DNA from: a virus
Direction: 5' to 3' (one strand)
IMG/VR virus record: IMGVR_UViG_3300024265_000143
Location: 1-35,636 of that record
Length of the DNA stretch: 35,636 nucleotides
Part shown: positions 8,432-16,718 of the stretch, piece by piece
Layout of the letters: each line of letters opens with the position of its first letter
Position numbering within the stretch: position 1 is the stretch's first letter
Made by a program: the position numbers and the translations under genes
The notes under the pieces: generated by a model
Database searches by the model: none
Told to the model about the DNA's origin: nothing
The model's input: only the letters and a program-made list of their open reading frames with translations

Positions 8432-10399
8432 TTAAGATGCGATTTCGTAATTAACTGTTGCCTCTCCAGTAATAATATCTTGGAAAGCGAATCTACGAGA
8501 AGAAACGATAACGCGTTTTTGGTTCACGATATCTTTGTCTGCTTCTGTAACGATTCCACGAAGATTACCACTTAGGAAGTTGCTTGCACGTACCATAACA
8601 GCCAGTTGTGTTCCAACTGTACCTGCTGTAATAGCAGCATTGTCAAACATTTGTGAAACAAGTACTTGAACTCCAAAGATTGCACCAACTTGTCCGGTAA
8701 GAATTGTAGCTCTATCACCTAACACGTCGACTGTCTTGAAGTTAGGAAGTTTCATTAGCTCATAGAAGTAATCATGAGATACTAGTAATACTAGTTGACT
8801 TGGGTCAAGCCCATATAATCCTAGATTACGTCTCATATCTACAATATGATCTTCTGTTACATTTGCTTCCCAAGCTGCTCCACCCGCTACTGTAACATCC
8901 GTTGTAAGTGCGCCACGGTTTGTTAATCCAGTAATAGGATCAAAAGAAGCTGATGTTGTTACACCGCCCCCACGTAAGAACGCTAGGTCGGATGCACGAG
9001 CCATTCTGCGGGGAACCGCATCACGAATAATTGGTGCTAATGTAACAATACTATCTTCTTCTTCTTCATAACCAACATACTCGCGTGTTGCTAGTTTATA
9101 GGCAATTAGCGTTTGTTCTAATAGTTGGTGATTTTGTGCATCGCCAGTTGAACCACTTGCTGATTCATCCGCTGGATTATCGCTAGAACGGAACAATGAG
9201 TTATGAACCCATGTTGCATCCCCAGCTTCTGGGTTGATTGGTAGGTTAAGTGTTGGTGTAGTCATAGGAATTGTTGTGAATAGTGGTTCTACAACTAGAA
9301 GCTCACGTAGAGCGTCATGTACACGTGTAGAGTATTCATCTTCCCACTCACCTGTTACGCCAGGATCCCAATGCTCCATCCCGGACTTTTTCGTATAATC
9401 TGTAAATGCTTTTGTTTCTTCAGGTTTCATCCCAAGTACTTTAGACGCATATAAGATTCCGTCTTTTGTGTCTGTACTCATACCAGAGAAAGGTCCTTTC
9501 TTATTGGCATCTGGTACAAACTTCATTTTGCTTTCGCGTTCAGCAGTAAAAGCAGCTTCTAGGTCACCACTTTCAGCGGCAGCCTCTAGGCTTTCTTTAA
9601 TTTCAGCTAAGGCATCGGCTAGGTCACCATCTTTTTCTACTAATTCTTCACGTAGATCTTTGATCAAACGTTCAGCAGCAGTAGTGGCGGTAGCTTCGAT
9701 CTTGTCATTAGCTTCCTTTTCTGCTTTTTCAGCTTCTTCCGCAGCTTTCTTATCCTTATCTAGGTCTCCCTTGACAGCGGCAGAAATCTGCGCAACTAAA
9801 GCTGCAACATCGATAGGCCCTTTTTTAGCCTTATCTTTACTCTTATCATCCATTAAAGTCTCCTCACTTTCTGACTTGATAAATTGATTTCTAAACTCTT
9901 TGTAATCTTCAGTATTATCAAAATTCTTTTCAATACTGAAAAGTGCATTTTGATTCGCAGGAACAGACACTACACTAACTTCAAATAATTCTAATTCTTT
10001 AATAAAGAATACTCCAGATTTTGGATCGAAGTCAGCATCTTTTATCATAAATCCAATACTAAATGCGGAAAGAATTTCTTCCTTAATTAATTCAATGATA
10101 TCGCCTGCTGCTTTGCTAATCTTAGCTGTTATCTTTAAACCCTTGTCATCGACTTCATGATCTATAGTTTTACCTATTGGTCTAGAAGTATCATGAAATG
10201 CCAAAATAACTGGGTTTTTAAGATAGTTAGCTAGAGCATCTACTTTTTTCCATGCATCTAATATAATAACGTCACCTGTTCGGTCCTCGTCATTTGTACT
10301 AGCATGTCCGGTAATAATAAGATCTTCATCTTCTTCACCGTGTGCTGTCTTAGTTTCGATAGGCACGTAGAGTTTTAGAACTTTCTCTTTCGTTAGCAT
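8432..10399 (-). CDS. Prohead protease-major capsid fusion (HK97 type)
   Basis: 655 aa with three parts. Residues ~8-155 form an HK97/U35-type prohead protease (LIITGHAS, VILAFHD with candidate catalytic His69, SAFSIGFM with candidate Ser114, then VSVVSVPAN). Residues ~170-290 are a charged coiled-coil scaffold (delta domain). Residues ~295-655 are an HK97-fold capsid subunit (KDGILYASKVLGM onward, with the late VLVSQMF and FAFQDIITGEATV segments). Protease and capsid are usually separate genes; fused forms are known in some phages. The protease is expected to cut between delta and capsid domains during maturation. No stop or frameshift is seen between the parts. Confidence 0.92.
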   Translation of the reverse strand: MLTKEKVLKLYVPIETKTAHGEEDEDLIITGHASTNDEDRTGDVIILDAWKKVDALANYLKNPVILAFHDTSRPIGKTIDHEVDDKGLKITAKISKAAGDIIELIKEEILSAFSIGFMIKDADFDPKSGVFFIKELELFEVSVVSVPANQNALFSIEKNFDNTEDYKEFRNQFIKSESEETLMDDKSKDKAKKGPIDVAALVAQISAAVKGDLDKDKKAAEEAEKAEKEANDKIEATATTAAERLIKDLREELVEKDGDLADALAEIKESLEAAAESGDLEAAFTAERESKMKFVPDANKKGPFSGMSTDTKDGILYASKVLGMKPEETKAFTDYTKKSGMEHWDPGVTGEWEDEYSTRVHDALRELLVVEPLFTTIPMTTPTLNLPINPEAGDATWVHNSLFRSSDNPADESASGSTGDAQNHQLLEQTLIAYKLATREYVGYEEEEDSIVTLAPIIRDAVPRRMARASDLAFLRGGGVTTSASFDPITGLTNRGALTTDVTVAGGAAWEANVTEDHIVDMRRNLGLYGLDPSQLVLLVSHDYFYELMKLPNFKTVDVLGDRATILTGQVGAIFGVQVLVSQMFDNAAITAGTVGTQLAVMVRASNFLSGNLRGIVTEADKDIVNQKRVIVSSRRFAFQDIITGEATVNYEIAS

Positions 10400-10419
10400 A
10401 TTATTTCCTCGATTAATAA

Positions 10420-11631
10420 TTAATCGTCATCTTCTTCTTCACCAGCTGGTGGTGCTCCACCATCTGTTGGGTCTGCTGCGCTTCCTGCTATGTTAGCGGG
10501 AATTCTGAGTTCATCAGATTCCGGATCTTTATCAGGCTCGAGTCTTAACTCAAGTCGCGCTTCATTTGGGGACATGATACCCCCGTTTACTAATCCTGTT
10601 AAATATTGCGTTTGATCTTTTAGTTCAGGGCGTAAAGCTCTGATCTTAATAACCTCTGGTTCCATGTCCCAGGCGAAAAACCTTTCGTAAGAACCAATGA
10701 TTTTCGCAATTATTGGTAAAACTGTCGTTTCATAAAATAGCTGTATATTTGGTCTTAAATTTGCATTGTTTCCAGAGTTTAGAAGTACTGGTGGTACCCC
10801 CAACGCTTTCAGAATCTTTGTTTCATGAGAAGTTATTGATGCCTCAAAATCTAACTCACTAAACTTAACTTGGCTTATAGGATTAACTTTCATATCCCCA
10901 TCTAAGATTATAGGGCGTTTACCGCCAGAATTAGGCTTGTATTTTGTTATCCAAGCTCTAAGTAACTTTTCTTTAATCTTATCCCCTAAAATATTAGGCG
11001 TTTGAATAATCAATCCTGGTACTGCTGCATTGTCAAAGAAATCATTTTGAAATCCTAACATGCTTTGTAATATTGTTATACTTCTTTTAGCACTTAATAA
11101 TCTACTAGTACCCACATAAACAGATGTAGCAGAGTTATCTTTTGTATGTATAACTTCATCTGGCATAAGCTTAATATCTGAATTATACATATAATGCGAA
11201 ACTTTAGTATTTTCCCCACTTATCACTTCCATTAATTCTGATGGTAAATGATTTAAGTTAAGTCCTTTTTTATCCCATAATTGAAAACAATTACCTGTAA
11301 GTACTAAATCTAATACTAGTTGACGACGGAAGGTATTTACATCTTCATCATCATTTGGACGAAAATTAAGTATAGTCGATAAAGTTTTCTTTCTTACTCT
11401 ACCCCCTTCATGTACAGTAGGTATAGGCAAAACATCTGTAATATTAATGTCTATTTCTGTTGCAGAGTCGGATATCATATCAACTCCACGTCTTACAACT
11501 TCAATATTGTCGAAAGACTTTTCAAAAAAGAAACGTTTTTCAGACGCTTCTATAGTTCCCCCTTCTAAATCGTGAATAGCGCTCTGGTGTCTATTCTTCC
11601 ATTCCCACTCTAATCTCTTGAATATATTCAT
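10420..11631 (-). CDS. Portal protein (HK97 family)
   Basis: 403 aa. Contains the portal pattern: an N-terminal VRRGVDMISDSATEI helix, LDLVLTGNCFQLWDK, a GTSRLLSAKRSI helix, the GVPPVLLNSGN segment, and NGGIMSPNEARLELRLEPD near the C-terminus. The dodecameric portal sits at one capsid vertex and is the docking site of the terminase. It ends in an acidic low-complexity tail (EEEDDD). It lies 20 nt upstream of the capsid gene, in canonical order. Confidence 0.93.
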   Translation of the reverse strand: MNIFKRLEWEWKNRHQSAIHDLEGGTIEASEKRFFFEKSFDNIEVVRRGVDMISDSATEIDINITDVLPIPTVHEGGRVRKKTLSTILNFRPNDDEDVNTFRRQLVLDLVLTGNCFQLWDKKGLNLNHLPSELMEVISGENTKVSHYMYNSDIKLMPDEVIHTKDNSATSVYVGTSRLLSAKRSITILQSMLGFQNDFFDNAAVPGLIIQTPNILGDKIKEKLLRAWITKYKPNSGGKRPIILDGDMKVNPISQVKFSELDFEASITSHETKILKALGVPPVLLNSGNNANLRPNIQLFYETTVLPIIAKIIGSYERFFAWDMEPEVIKIRALRPELKDQTQYLTGLVNGGIMSPNEARLELRLEPDKDPESDELRIPANIAGSAADPTDGGAPPAGEEEDDD

Positions 11632-11640
11632 ATATTACTC

Positions 11641-12222
11641 TCATTGGATAGTGACTACTCCAAGGTAACCTAACCTGTCACCCATACAGCTTGTCATTTT
11701 ATAACTAGTGCATTTGACAGGAATACAATTCCCATCAGGTGTTTGGAAGTCTAACTTTCCGGAAAATTCTCTATCTTCATCAACAGACTTATACCAAGCT
11801 GTTACAACTTCTTCTCGCGTCTTTTGGCAGATGGCGTTAACCCATCCGTGTCCCATAAGTTCACTTGGAGTACGTTGTACTAGCTTACAGTATGTTCTAT
11901 TAACCCAGGTACAGTTTCCTTTTATATCAGTTTCAAACATTGCATCTTCAGTCTCAGCATTTAACGCTCTAAATCTTTCACGAGATAATGCTACTTCTCT
12001 TTCAATTCGACCAAGACTATCTTTCATGGATTTACCACCATTTGGTGTAAGTTCCTCAAAAATAATATCGATCTTGTCTACAGCCTCACTATACTTAGTT
12101 ATAGCTTCCCACATAGGTTTAATTCCTTTTTTGTATAGTAATGTAAAAAGACCTATGCTTACACTAATAGCTGTGGCATAAAATGCGTAATTTTCTACGA
12201 AAAGACTCCATGCTTCAGACAT
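11641..12222 (-). CDS. Membrane-anchored PAS-domain protein
   Basis: 193 aa. One N-terminal transmembrane helix (FYATAISVSIGLFTLLY, about residues 14-30), a helical linker, then a PAS fold from about residue 80 (AMFETDIKGNCTWVNRTYC, LMGHGWVNAIC, FQTPDGNCIPVKC, GYLGVVTIQ). PAS domains sense ligands or redox state, or mediate dimerisation; there is no kinase or output domain here. It sits between HNH and portal, overlapping the HNH gene by 28 nt. Holins with a single N-terminal helix can look similar at the N-terminus, but the PAS part is convincing. Function in the phage is unknown; a lysis-timing or host-sensing role is speculation. Confidence 0.75.
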   Translation of the reverse strand: MSEAWSLFVENYAFYATAISVSIGLFTLLYKKGIKPMWEAITKYSEAVDKIDIIFEELTPNGGKSMKDSLGRIEREVALSRERFRALNAETEDAMFETDIKGNCTWVNRTYCKLVQRTPSELMGHGWVNAICQKTREEVVTAWYKSVDEDREFSGKLDFQTPDGNCIPVKCTSYKMTSCMGDRLGYLGVVTIQ

Positions 12223-12584
12223 TGCTTCTCCCTTTGCTTATCTAACCATCTTTCTTGTTTAGGTGCTGTCGCAAGCGCAGGCCGCTGTCCGTAAACAACA
12301 TGTAGTCGCTGATGACATTTCTTACATAAAGTACGAGCGTATTCAAACATTTCATACGCATATTCTTCTATAAAATCATCGCGAACTGTAATAATATCTT
12401 CCACACAATTAATAGTGATTTTATTGGCCTTTAACCAATTATCAAACAGGATGTCCACAGTGTATAGATGGTGAAAGTCAAGTGACCCACCAACTTCACA
12501 AACGTAGCATAAAGCCTCCTTCACATACCGGCTCTTAGCTCTGTCACGTACATATTTAATTGGAATTCTTTTAAGTGCAGACAT
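12195..12584 (-). CDS. HNH endonuclease-like packaging protein
   Basis: 129 aa. Has CYVC near residue 27, LDFHHLYTVD (the central HH of HNH) and CKKCHQRLH near residue 93, i.e. two Cys pairs for structural zinc around a beta-beta-alpha metal core. HNH proteins beside the terminase and portal genes of HK97-like phages take part in cos cleavage and packaging. The position supports that over a homing endonuclease, which would normally sit inside an intron or between disrupted genes. Confidence 0.82.
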   Translation of the reverse strand: MSALKRIPIKYVRDRAKSRYVKEALCYVCEVGGSLDFHHLYTVDILFDNWLKANKITINCVEDIITVRDDFIEEYAYEMFEYARTLCKKCHQRLHVVYGQRPALATAPKQERWLDKQREKQCLKHGVFS

Positions 12585-12690
12585 AACAAATATAAATGTT
12601 GTATTTCAATTTTTTTCTTCTCATTGTATATATTCTGACATACTTTTAGCAGCAAGTCAAGAAGTATTTTTAATTATGGTGTACAGAAAT
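12585..12690. other. AT-rich gap between HNH and small membrane gene
   Basis: About 106 nt, AT-rich, with no ORF of note. On the minus strand it holds a TTGACTTGC hexamer region and a TATATACAATG stretch that could be a weak internal promoter for the HNH-PAS-portal-capsid genes. Confidence 0.3.
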
Positions 12691-12831
12691 TTAGTCCTCT
12701 AAAAGTATGACCATAAATGCTATAGCAAGTAATCCTAGCATACCCATACCCCCTGCAACCTGATATGCCAAATTAAATAAAAATATACCGAAAACTAAAA
12801 GAAATAAGAAATAAGCACACCCAGATCCCAT
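12691..12831 (-). CDS. 46 aa membrane protein
   Basis: Short ORF starting with the ATG of a TGATG overlap (1 nt shared) with the PagL-like gene stop. The product begins MGSGCAYFLFLLVFGIFLF and has two hydrophobic segments separated by a glycine-rich turn, ending ILLED. The 1-nt overlap argues for translational coupling with the outer-membrane enzyme upstream. A holin-like or partner role is possible but not shown by sequence. Confidence 0.6.
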   Translation of the reverse strand: MGSGCAYFLFLLVFGIFLFNLAYQVAGGMGMLGLLAIAFMVILLED

Positions 12832-13322
12832 CAAAATCTATAGCCACCATTTATCATATTTACTCCAGCATTAGGTCTACTAGTACCTGCATTAGAGTAA
12901 TGTCTGAAGATTCCATAGAATCGTGTATTTGGTATAGAGTACTCTATAGATAAACCATAATTTAAATGACTACTAGTAGCATGACTAGTATTATTAAAGT
13001 AACCTAGTCCAATTCCTAAAATAACGTTATCTAAGAAACCTGGTCCACGTACAATACGTTCACCGAAAACTAACATATTATTTTGAACATTTCGACTTTT
13101 GTAAGTCATATCGCCTATTAGACCAATACCGCCCCGCCATCTTTCATTACGTTCGGATAACATAATATTAAAAGTTTCAAGTTTTATATTATCACTAATG
13201 AATGGTACTCCACCTTCTACGGCAGTTTCAGCACGACCATCATAAGCAAAGAAGATTAAAACTACAATTATAAATGCACCTATAACTAATTTTACTGGTT
13301 TCGGATTGTTAAATAAACTCAT
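12831..13322 (-). CDS. PagL-like lipid A 3-O-deacylase, outer-membrane beta-barrel
   Basis: 163 aa. N-terminal signal or anchor helix (LVIGAFIIVVLIFFAYDG, residues ~12-29) with a possible AEA-like cleavage region. Then amphipathic strands: GGIGLIGDMTY, NVILGIGLGYF, LNYGLSIEYS and RFYGIFRHYSNAG. The HYSN motif (His141, Ser143) and later PNAGVN match the PagL active-site region, and Glu127 is a candidate third catalytic residue. The C-terminal aromatic residue (GGYRF) is the usual signal for outer-membrane insertion. PagL removes the 3-O acyl chain of lipid A. The gene overlaps terL by 4 nt, so it is co-expressed with late genes. It may change the host surface late in infection; that is inference. 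Confidence 0.8.
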   Translation of the reverse strand: MSLFNNPKPVKLVIGAFIIVVLIFFAYDGRAETAVEGGVPFISDNIKLETFNIMLSERNERWRGGIGLIGDMTYKSRNVQNNMLVFGERIVRGPGFLDNVILGIGLGYFNNTSHATSSHLNYGLSIEYSIPNTRFYGIFRHYSNAGTSRPNAGVNMINGGYRF

Positions 13323-14686
13323 GTGATTCCTCCTACTGAGCGTTCGTAAGTATAAATTGCATAACGTATTGCATCAGCACAGTGACTAGCGCGATTATGT
13401 TCTGGCTTTTGTGATTCGATGTTCCAAACGCCAGCATCTGCAGACCCCTTCCATTTGTAGTTGCGCAACGCGTAAATTGATTCATGGCATTCATCATGCA
13501 CGATCAATCTATCATTGTCAATAACGGCGCCTACCGCGCCGATGCCATCAGTTCTAGACTTAATAGCAGCTATTGTAGATATATCATAAATAGAAGCCAA
13601 GTCCCATCTAGTTTGCGCGGCTGCCGAATCACAAAAAATATATTCCAAGTCCCACTTCTCAACTCGAGCTGATATTTCAGCAGCGTGTTTATCAGTGCCT
13701 TTTTCTGCTTGTACGTATTCATCAAGTATAGAATAGATATTCAAACCATCAGAATCTTCATATACTAGCATTACTACAAGAGCAGTTTGATCTCGGAATC
13801 CTAAATCTAATCCGGCTATAATTTCATATCTAGCAGGATTAGCAACGATATCGTGAATCATAATTGTAAGGTCTTGAATAGCTGAACCTTTCAATGCCCA
13901 CACTTGGCCTTCGAACGTTACAAAGTTAGCCATGTACTCTTGCTCAAATTCTGAGTGAGACATAGTCTTTCTAGCTTGGGCTATATCTTTTTTAGAAGCT
14001 CTAGGATTTTCATGGTAATCAGCATGAATTGATAGCCACTCGGCTAAATCAGGATCAGTTGAGAATCCACGTTGAAAAAACTCTCTAAACCAGTTATCTC
14101 CACGTGGTGTAGAGATGAACAAACATTTAGAGTTTAATTTATCTAAAGTTGGGCGCAGAGCTACATTGAATGCTTGGCCACCGGCGTCGTTTAACGCAGC
14201 TTCATCGAAGATGATAAGATCGTAACTTCGCCCAACGGCCGAATCAACTCGACTAACAGAAGCAATCTTAATAAGAGAACCATTTGATAATTCAATAATT
14301 CTATCTTTAGCATTGTCTCGTATGCGTTCGATATCGAACTTGTCAAGTAGCGTGCGTTGTAAGTCCCATGATATACCAGATAAGGCATAATCGGGGCTAA
14401 TAATAAGCACCGATGCTCCAGGCATAAGTGCTACGACTTGCAAAATGATATTTGCAATAAAAGTTTTACCTACTCGCCTAGAAACACATGCAGTAATAAA
14501 TCTATATGAAGGAGAATTAATTGCATTAATAATTGCATTTTGTACTCTATTTGGAACTATCGGTTTGTTTTCCGAGTCCGTCAGTAACTTTAAGTAATTC
14601 TGTATTGGTACCTTTAGAAATCTTTTCGACGCCGATAGTTCCACTATGTGGTTTAATTCTAGATTTGGATCCGAAACTTTTAACAT
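13319..14686 (-). CDS. Terminase large subunit
   Basis: 455 aa packaging ATPase and nuclease. Walker A-like SRRVGKT at residues 69-75 (Lys74), Walker B LIIFDEAA with Asp161/Glu162, and a coupling motif ISTP at 191-194. The RNase H-like nuclease begins at IAGLDLGF (Asp294), with later acidic residues in YIFCDSAA and a final HCADAIRYA. All parts are intact. The N-terminal 140 nt overlaps the preceding 97 aa gene in another frame. The start at 14686 is preceded by a weak AGAGAAG; a slightly later start would not remove a known motif. Confidence 0.95.
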   Translation of the reverse strand: MLKVSDPNLELNHIVELSASKRFLKVPIQNYLKLLTDSENKPIVPNRVQNAIINAINSPSYRFITACVSRRVGKTFIANIILQVVALMPGASVLIISPDYALSGISWDLQRTLLDKFDIERIRDNAKDRIIELSNGSLIKIASVSRVDSAVGRSYDLIIFDEAALNDAGGQAFNVALRPTLDKLNSKCLFISTPRGDNWFREFFQRGFSTDPDLAEWLSIHADYHENPRASKKDIAQARKTMSHSEFEQEYMANFVTFEGQVWALKGSAIQDLTIMIHDIVANPARYEIIAGLDLGFRDQTALVVMLVYEDSDGLNIYSILDEYVQAEKGTDKHAAEISARVEKWDLEYIFCDSAAAQTRWDLASIYDISTIAAIKSRTDGIGAVGAVIDNDRLIVHDECHESIYALRNYKWKGSADAGVWNIESQKPEHNRASHCADAIRYAIYTYERSVGGIT

Positions 14687-14840
14687 TTAATAATTCTTCT
14701 CTTGTGTATAGTGAGCCAGAGGAATCTCTAACTACACCATTTTTATAATCTCTCAAAAAATCGAGAGCAGATTTAATCGGCATATCCTGTGCCACAATAA
14801 CTTCTCTAACTTTGTTCTTTACATAACATGTATATAACAT
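14547..14840 (-). CDS. Small protein overlapping terL
   Basis: 97 aa, unrecognised. Starts MLYTCYVKNKVREVIV. ATG at 14840 shares one base with the upstream stop (TAATG) and has GAGGAA 7 nt upstream, so translation looks real. It overlaps the first 140 nt of terL in a different frame, an unusually long overlap. The C-terminal part is basic and polar. Possibly a packaging accessory; no motif seen. Confidence 0.6.
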   Translation of the reverse strand: MLYTCYVKNKVREVIVAQDMPIKSALDFLRDYKNGVVRDSSGSLYTREELLNVKSFGSKSRIKPHSGTIGVEKISKGTNTELLKVTDGLGKQTDSSK

Positions 14841-15100
14841 TAATATATTCCTCGTATTATCTTTTTGGGGTCAACACATTTTGCACTATGCATTTCATGA
14901 TAAGTAAGAGGATGTGGTATTCTAGATATAGTATATTTTCTTATCATCATAGCACCTCCTGCTTTTTTACAACTAGCAGATGCAATAATATATGTATCAA
15001 CCATTTCATCATAACGTGCTATTTTTTCATAAGGTGATAGTGTTTGACATCCTCCAATTACAATATTAACTATCAATAAGCTTTTCCATAAGTTTACCAT
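14840..15100 (-). CDS. Small lipoprotein
   Basis: 86 aa from the ATG at 15100, which has GGAGAGGG upstream. This is better supported than the earlier in-frame ATG at 15121. N-terminus MVNLWKSLLIVNIVIGGC gives a lipobox (IGGC, Cys18), so the product should be lipidated and membrane-bound. Two further cysteines lie in the mature part. The gene overlaps the end of the small-terminase-like gene by 35 nt. It could be an Rz1-like outer spanin or a superinfection-exclusion lipoprotein, but it lacks the proline-rich stretch of typical Rz1. Confidence 0.65.
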   Translation of the reverse strand: MVNLWKSLLIVNIVIGGCQTLSPYEKIARYDEMVDTYIIASASCKKAGGAMMIRKYTISRIPHPLTYHEMHSAKCVDPKKIIRGIY

Positions 15101-15536
15101 AAGAACCCTCTCCGTATACATTAACCTGAGTATTCTTAGTCAGTCCAACTTCTTTACTAACATCAGCTTGTAATAATTTAGACATATCCATTCTAAATTT
15201 ATGTGCCATAAGTAGTAAGTCAGCTATATCTTTATTAGAACCGATTTCAGCTTCATCAAGCTCTGCCCACTTGCGATCGACTAGATCATCTAGTTTTTCA
15301 GCTATTTGTACCATATGACGATATCCGTGTTCTCTTAATATAGAGTTGACGTAAGTTTTTATAAGTGGTTGTTGTAATACTGCTGCAATTTCATGTGTGG
15401 GTACATCTAGTGACTGAGAGCATTCTTTTATAGAGCATCCATTAGCTAAATAAGTGTTGGCAATTTTTGCTCCGTCAGGACTTATTAATTCTGGGGTAGC
15501 ATCTTCTGAAAATGGTTGTAGTTGATAATCGCTCAT
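15066..15536 (-). CDS. Small terminase subunit-like protein
   Basis: 156 aa. Residues ~20-65 (NTYLANGCSIKECSQSLDVPTHE) form a helix-turn-helix of the kind found in small terminases. A helical oligomerisation region (HMVQIAEKLDDLVDRKW, DIADLLLMAHKFRMDM) and a polar tail follow. Position just upstream of terL with two small genes between supports recognition of packaging sites on phage DNA. Start abuts the upstream stop (TAATG). Confidence 0.72.
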   Translation of the reverse strand: MSDYQLQPFSEDATPELISPDGAKIANTYLANGCSIKECSQSLDVPTHEIAAVLQQPLIKTYVNSILREHGYRHMVQIAEKLDDLVDRKWAELDEAEIGSNKDIADLLLMAHKFRMDMSKLLQADVSKEVGLTKNTQVNVYGEGSYGKLMEKLIDS

Positions 15537-15769
15537 TATTCTAATACACTAAATACTCTATTGAAGAAACCTTCTTTAGTTGCTGCTTTCGCTAAAAAAT
15601 TTGGATTGTCCTCGTCAGCGTCAATGAGCATAACTTTCTCAGGTATATCCATGGTGCTTTCGATTTTGTAACGTTGAACCCGATTTTTTCGAATATACGT
15701 ATTACAATCATGCTTTGATCCAGTGAACAAAATTTCACCATCAAGCGTTTTAATATTTAATTTTTTCAT
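15536..15769 (-). CDS. Hypothetical protein, first gene of packaging operon
   Basis: 77 aa, starts MKKLNIKTLDGEILFTG. No recognised domain. It is the first gene after the minus promoter at 15795-15823 and has TAGGAGAAC at good spacing. Mixed beta and alpha pattern, ending FFNRVFSVLE. Confidence 0.7.
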   Translation of the reverse strand: MKKLNIKTLDGEILFTGSKHDCNTYIRKNRVQRYKIESTMDIPEKVMLIDADEDNPNFLAKAATKEGFFNRVFSVLE

Positions 15770-15794
15770 GCGGTAGTTCTCCTATTAATAAGTT

Positions 15795-15823
15795 AGTGTA
15801 ACACGTCGGGGGCGTCATGTCAA
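15795..15823 (-). promoter_or_regulatory. Promoter of packaging/structural operon
   Basis: On the minus strand TTGACA (15823-15818), 17-nt spacer, TACACT (15800-15795). The -35 is perfect and the -10 matches 4 of 6, including all the key positions. The first gene starts 26 nt downstream. Confidence 0.8.
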
Positions 15824-16085
15824 GAACTTTTTTTGTATTAGGTTTATAGTTTGCACCGGAATTGGTTTTTTGAAAAATCATGGTTGTACACGTGTGGGGT
15901 AGTCCGTTTATAGGGGCTTAGAACGGGTCTAATAACCGCCCCCGGTTGGCACGATTCTTGCCAATAGGTAATGGCAAATTGCGTGCCAATAACCTGGATC
16001 GCTTATACCGATTCGGTATATCAAATCTATTGACTCGAATCGGAAAATCGTGTTATTGTATCTTTACTGACTCGGGAGAAAAATC
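15824..16085. promoter_or_regulatory. Divergent control region with nested palindromes
   Basis: Gene-free region between the divergent structural and early modules. It holds a nested palindrome (TTGGCACG at 15946-15953 with CGTGCCAA at 15982-15989, enclosing TTGCCA/TGGCAA) and an operator-like dyad TATACCG-ATT-CGGTATA at 16004-16020. A weak plus promoter follows (TTGACT at 16030-16035, TATTGT about 18 nt later). It probably switches between the two directions of transcription. No regulator gene is recognised in the window. Confidence 0.55.
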
Positions 16086-16289
16086 ATGGCTAGAAAATTA
16101 TTTACATCAGCTTCACTTTATACCCTTGAAAATGATATCGTTCACGTTCACGTCGCGTGGATGGACAAGGATTATAATTCTGACTCGCTGAAATTCCTTG
16201 CCGAAGGTTATCAACACGCGGTAGAATTGCTTGATACGCTCTTCGGTAATTGGACTGACTGCGACCAGTCAATAGCAAGGAGCGCATAA
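16086..16289 (+). CDS. Hypothetical protein
   Basis: 67 aa, starts MARKLFTSASLYTLEND, with GGGAG about 8 nt upstream. Unrecognised, mixed polar composition. First of three coupled genes; the stop overlaps the next ATG (TAATG). Confidence 0.65.
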   Translation: MARKLFTSASLYTLENDIVHVHVAWMDKDYNSDSLKFLAEGYQHAVELLDTLFGNWTDCDQSIARSA

Positions 16290-16486
16290 TGGGATACTAT
16301 AAAGACAAGGCAATCGAGCAAGAAGAATCCGAGATGGCTTTGGATTTTGACGAACGCAACTACACAGACGGCGGGTACTGGTCAGAACGTGATGCTGAAC
16401 GTGTAATGGCAGAGCATGACGAACTGACTCGAATCGAAAATCAAGCGAAGCTTGAAGACGAACGCCGCACAATTGGAGGATGGTAA
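16289..16486 (+). CDS. Hypothetical acidic protein
   Basis: 65 aa, strongly acidic and helical (EQEESEMALDFDERN). AAGGAG precedes the start. No domain recognised; small acidic early phage proteins often act as inhibitors or DNA mimics, but nothing here proves that. Confidence 0.6.
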   Translation: MGYYKDKAIEQEESEMALDFDERNYTDGGYWSERDAERVMAEHDELTRIENQAKLEDERRTIGGW

Positions 16487-16487
16487 A

Positions 16488-16712
16488 ATGAAGAATTTTC
16501 TAATCGCAATGGCTTTGATTGTTGGACTGCCAAGTTTTTTCATCGGCACATACAAATTGTTCGAGGTGATTGATTGCAACACGGCACAAAAGAATCTACG
16601 ATTCATTGATGCCTGCATCACAGATGATAATTGTAATCTAACAGCACGCGACAGACAGAGCGCAGAAAGCTGGACACGATTAAAATTGGCACGATGCCAC
16701 TCGAAAGACTAA
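16488..16712 (+). CDS. Small exported/membrane protein
   Basis: 74 aa from ATG 16488, with GGAGG upstream. N-terminal hydrophobic segment (FLIAMALIVGLPSFFIGTY) followed by a short Cys-containing domain with four cysteines (DCNTAQ, ACITDDNC, ARCHSKD), suggesting disulfides outside the cytoplasm. Last gene before a terminator. Confidence 0.65.
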   Translation: MKNFLIAMALIVGLPSFFIGTYKLFEVIDCNTAQKNLRFIDACITDDNCNLTARDRQSAESWTRLKLARCHSKD

Positions 16713-16718
16713 CTCAAT

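Noticed and set aside
9468-9887. Plus-strand open frame of 139 codons
   Set aside because: Ser/Ala-rich shadow of the coiled-coil part of the protease-capsid gene on the other strand.
12195-12584. Homing endonuclease
   Set aside because: HNH motif present, but the gene sits in the conserved packaging position and no interrupted gene or intron is seen.
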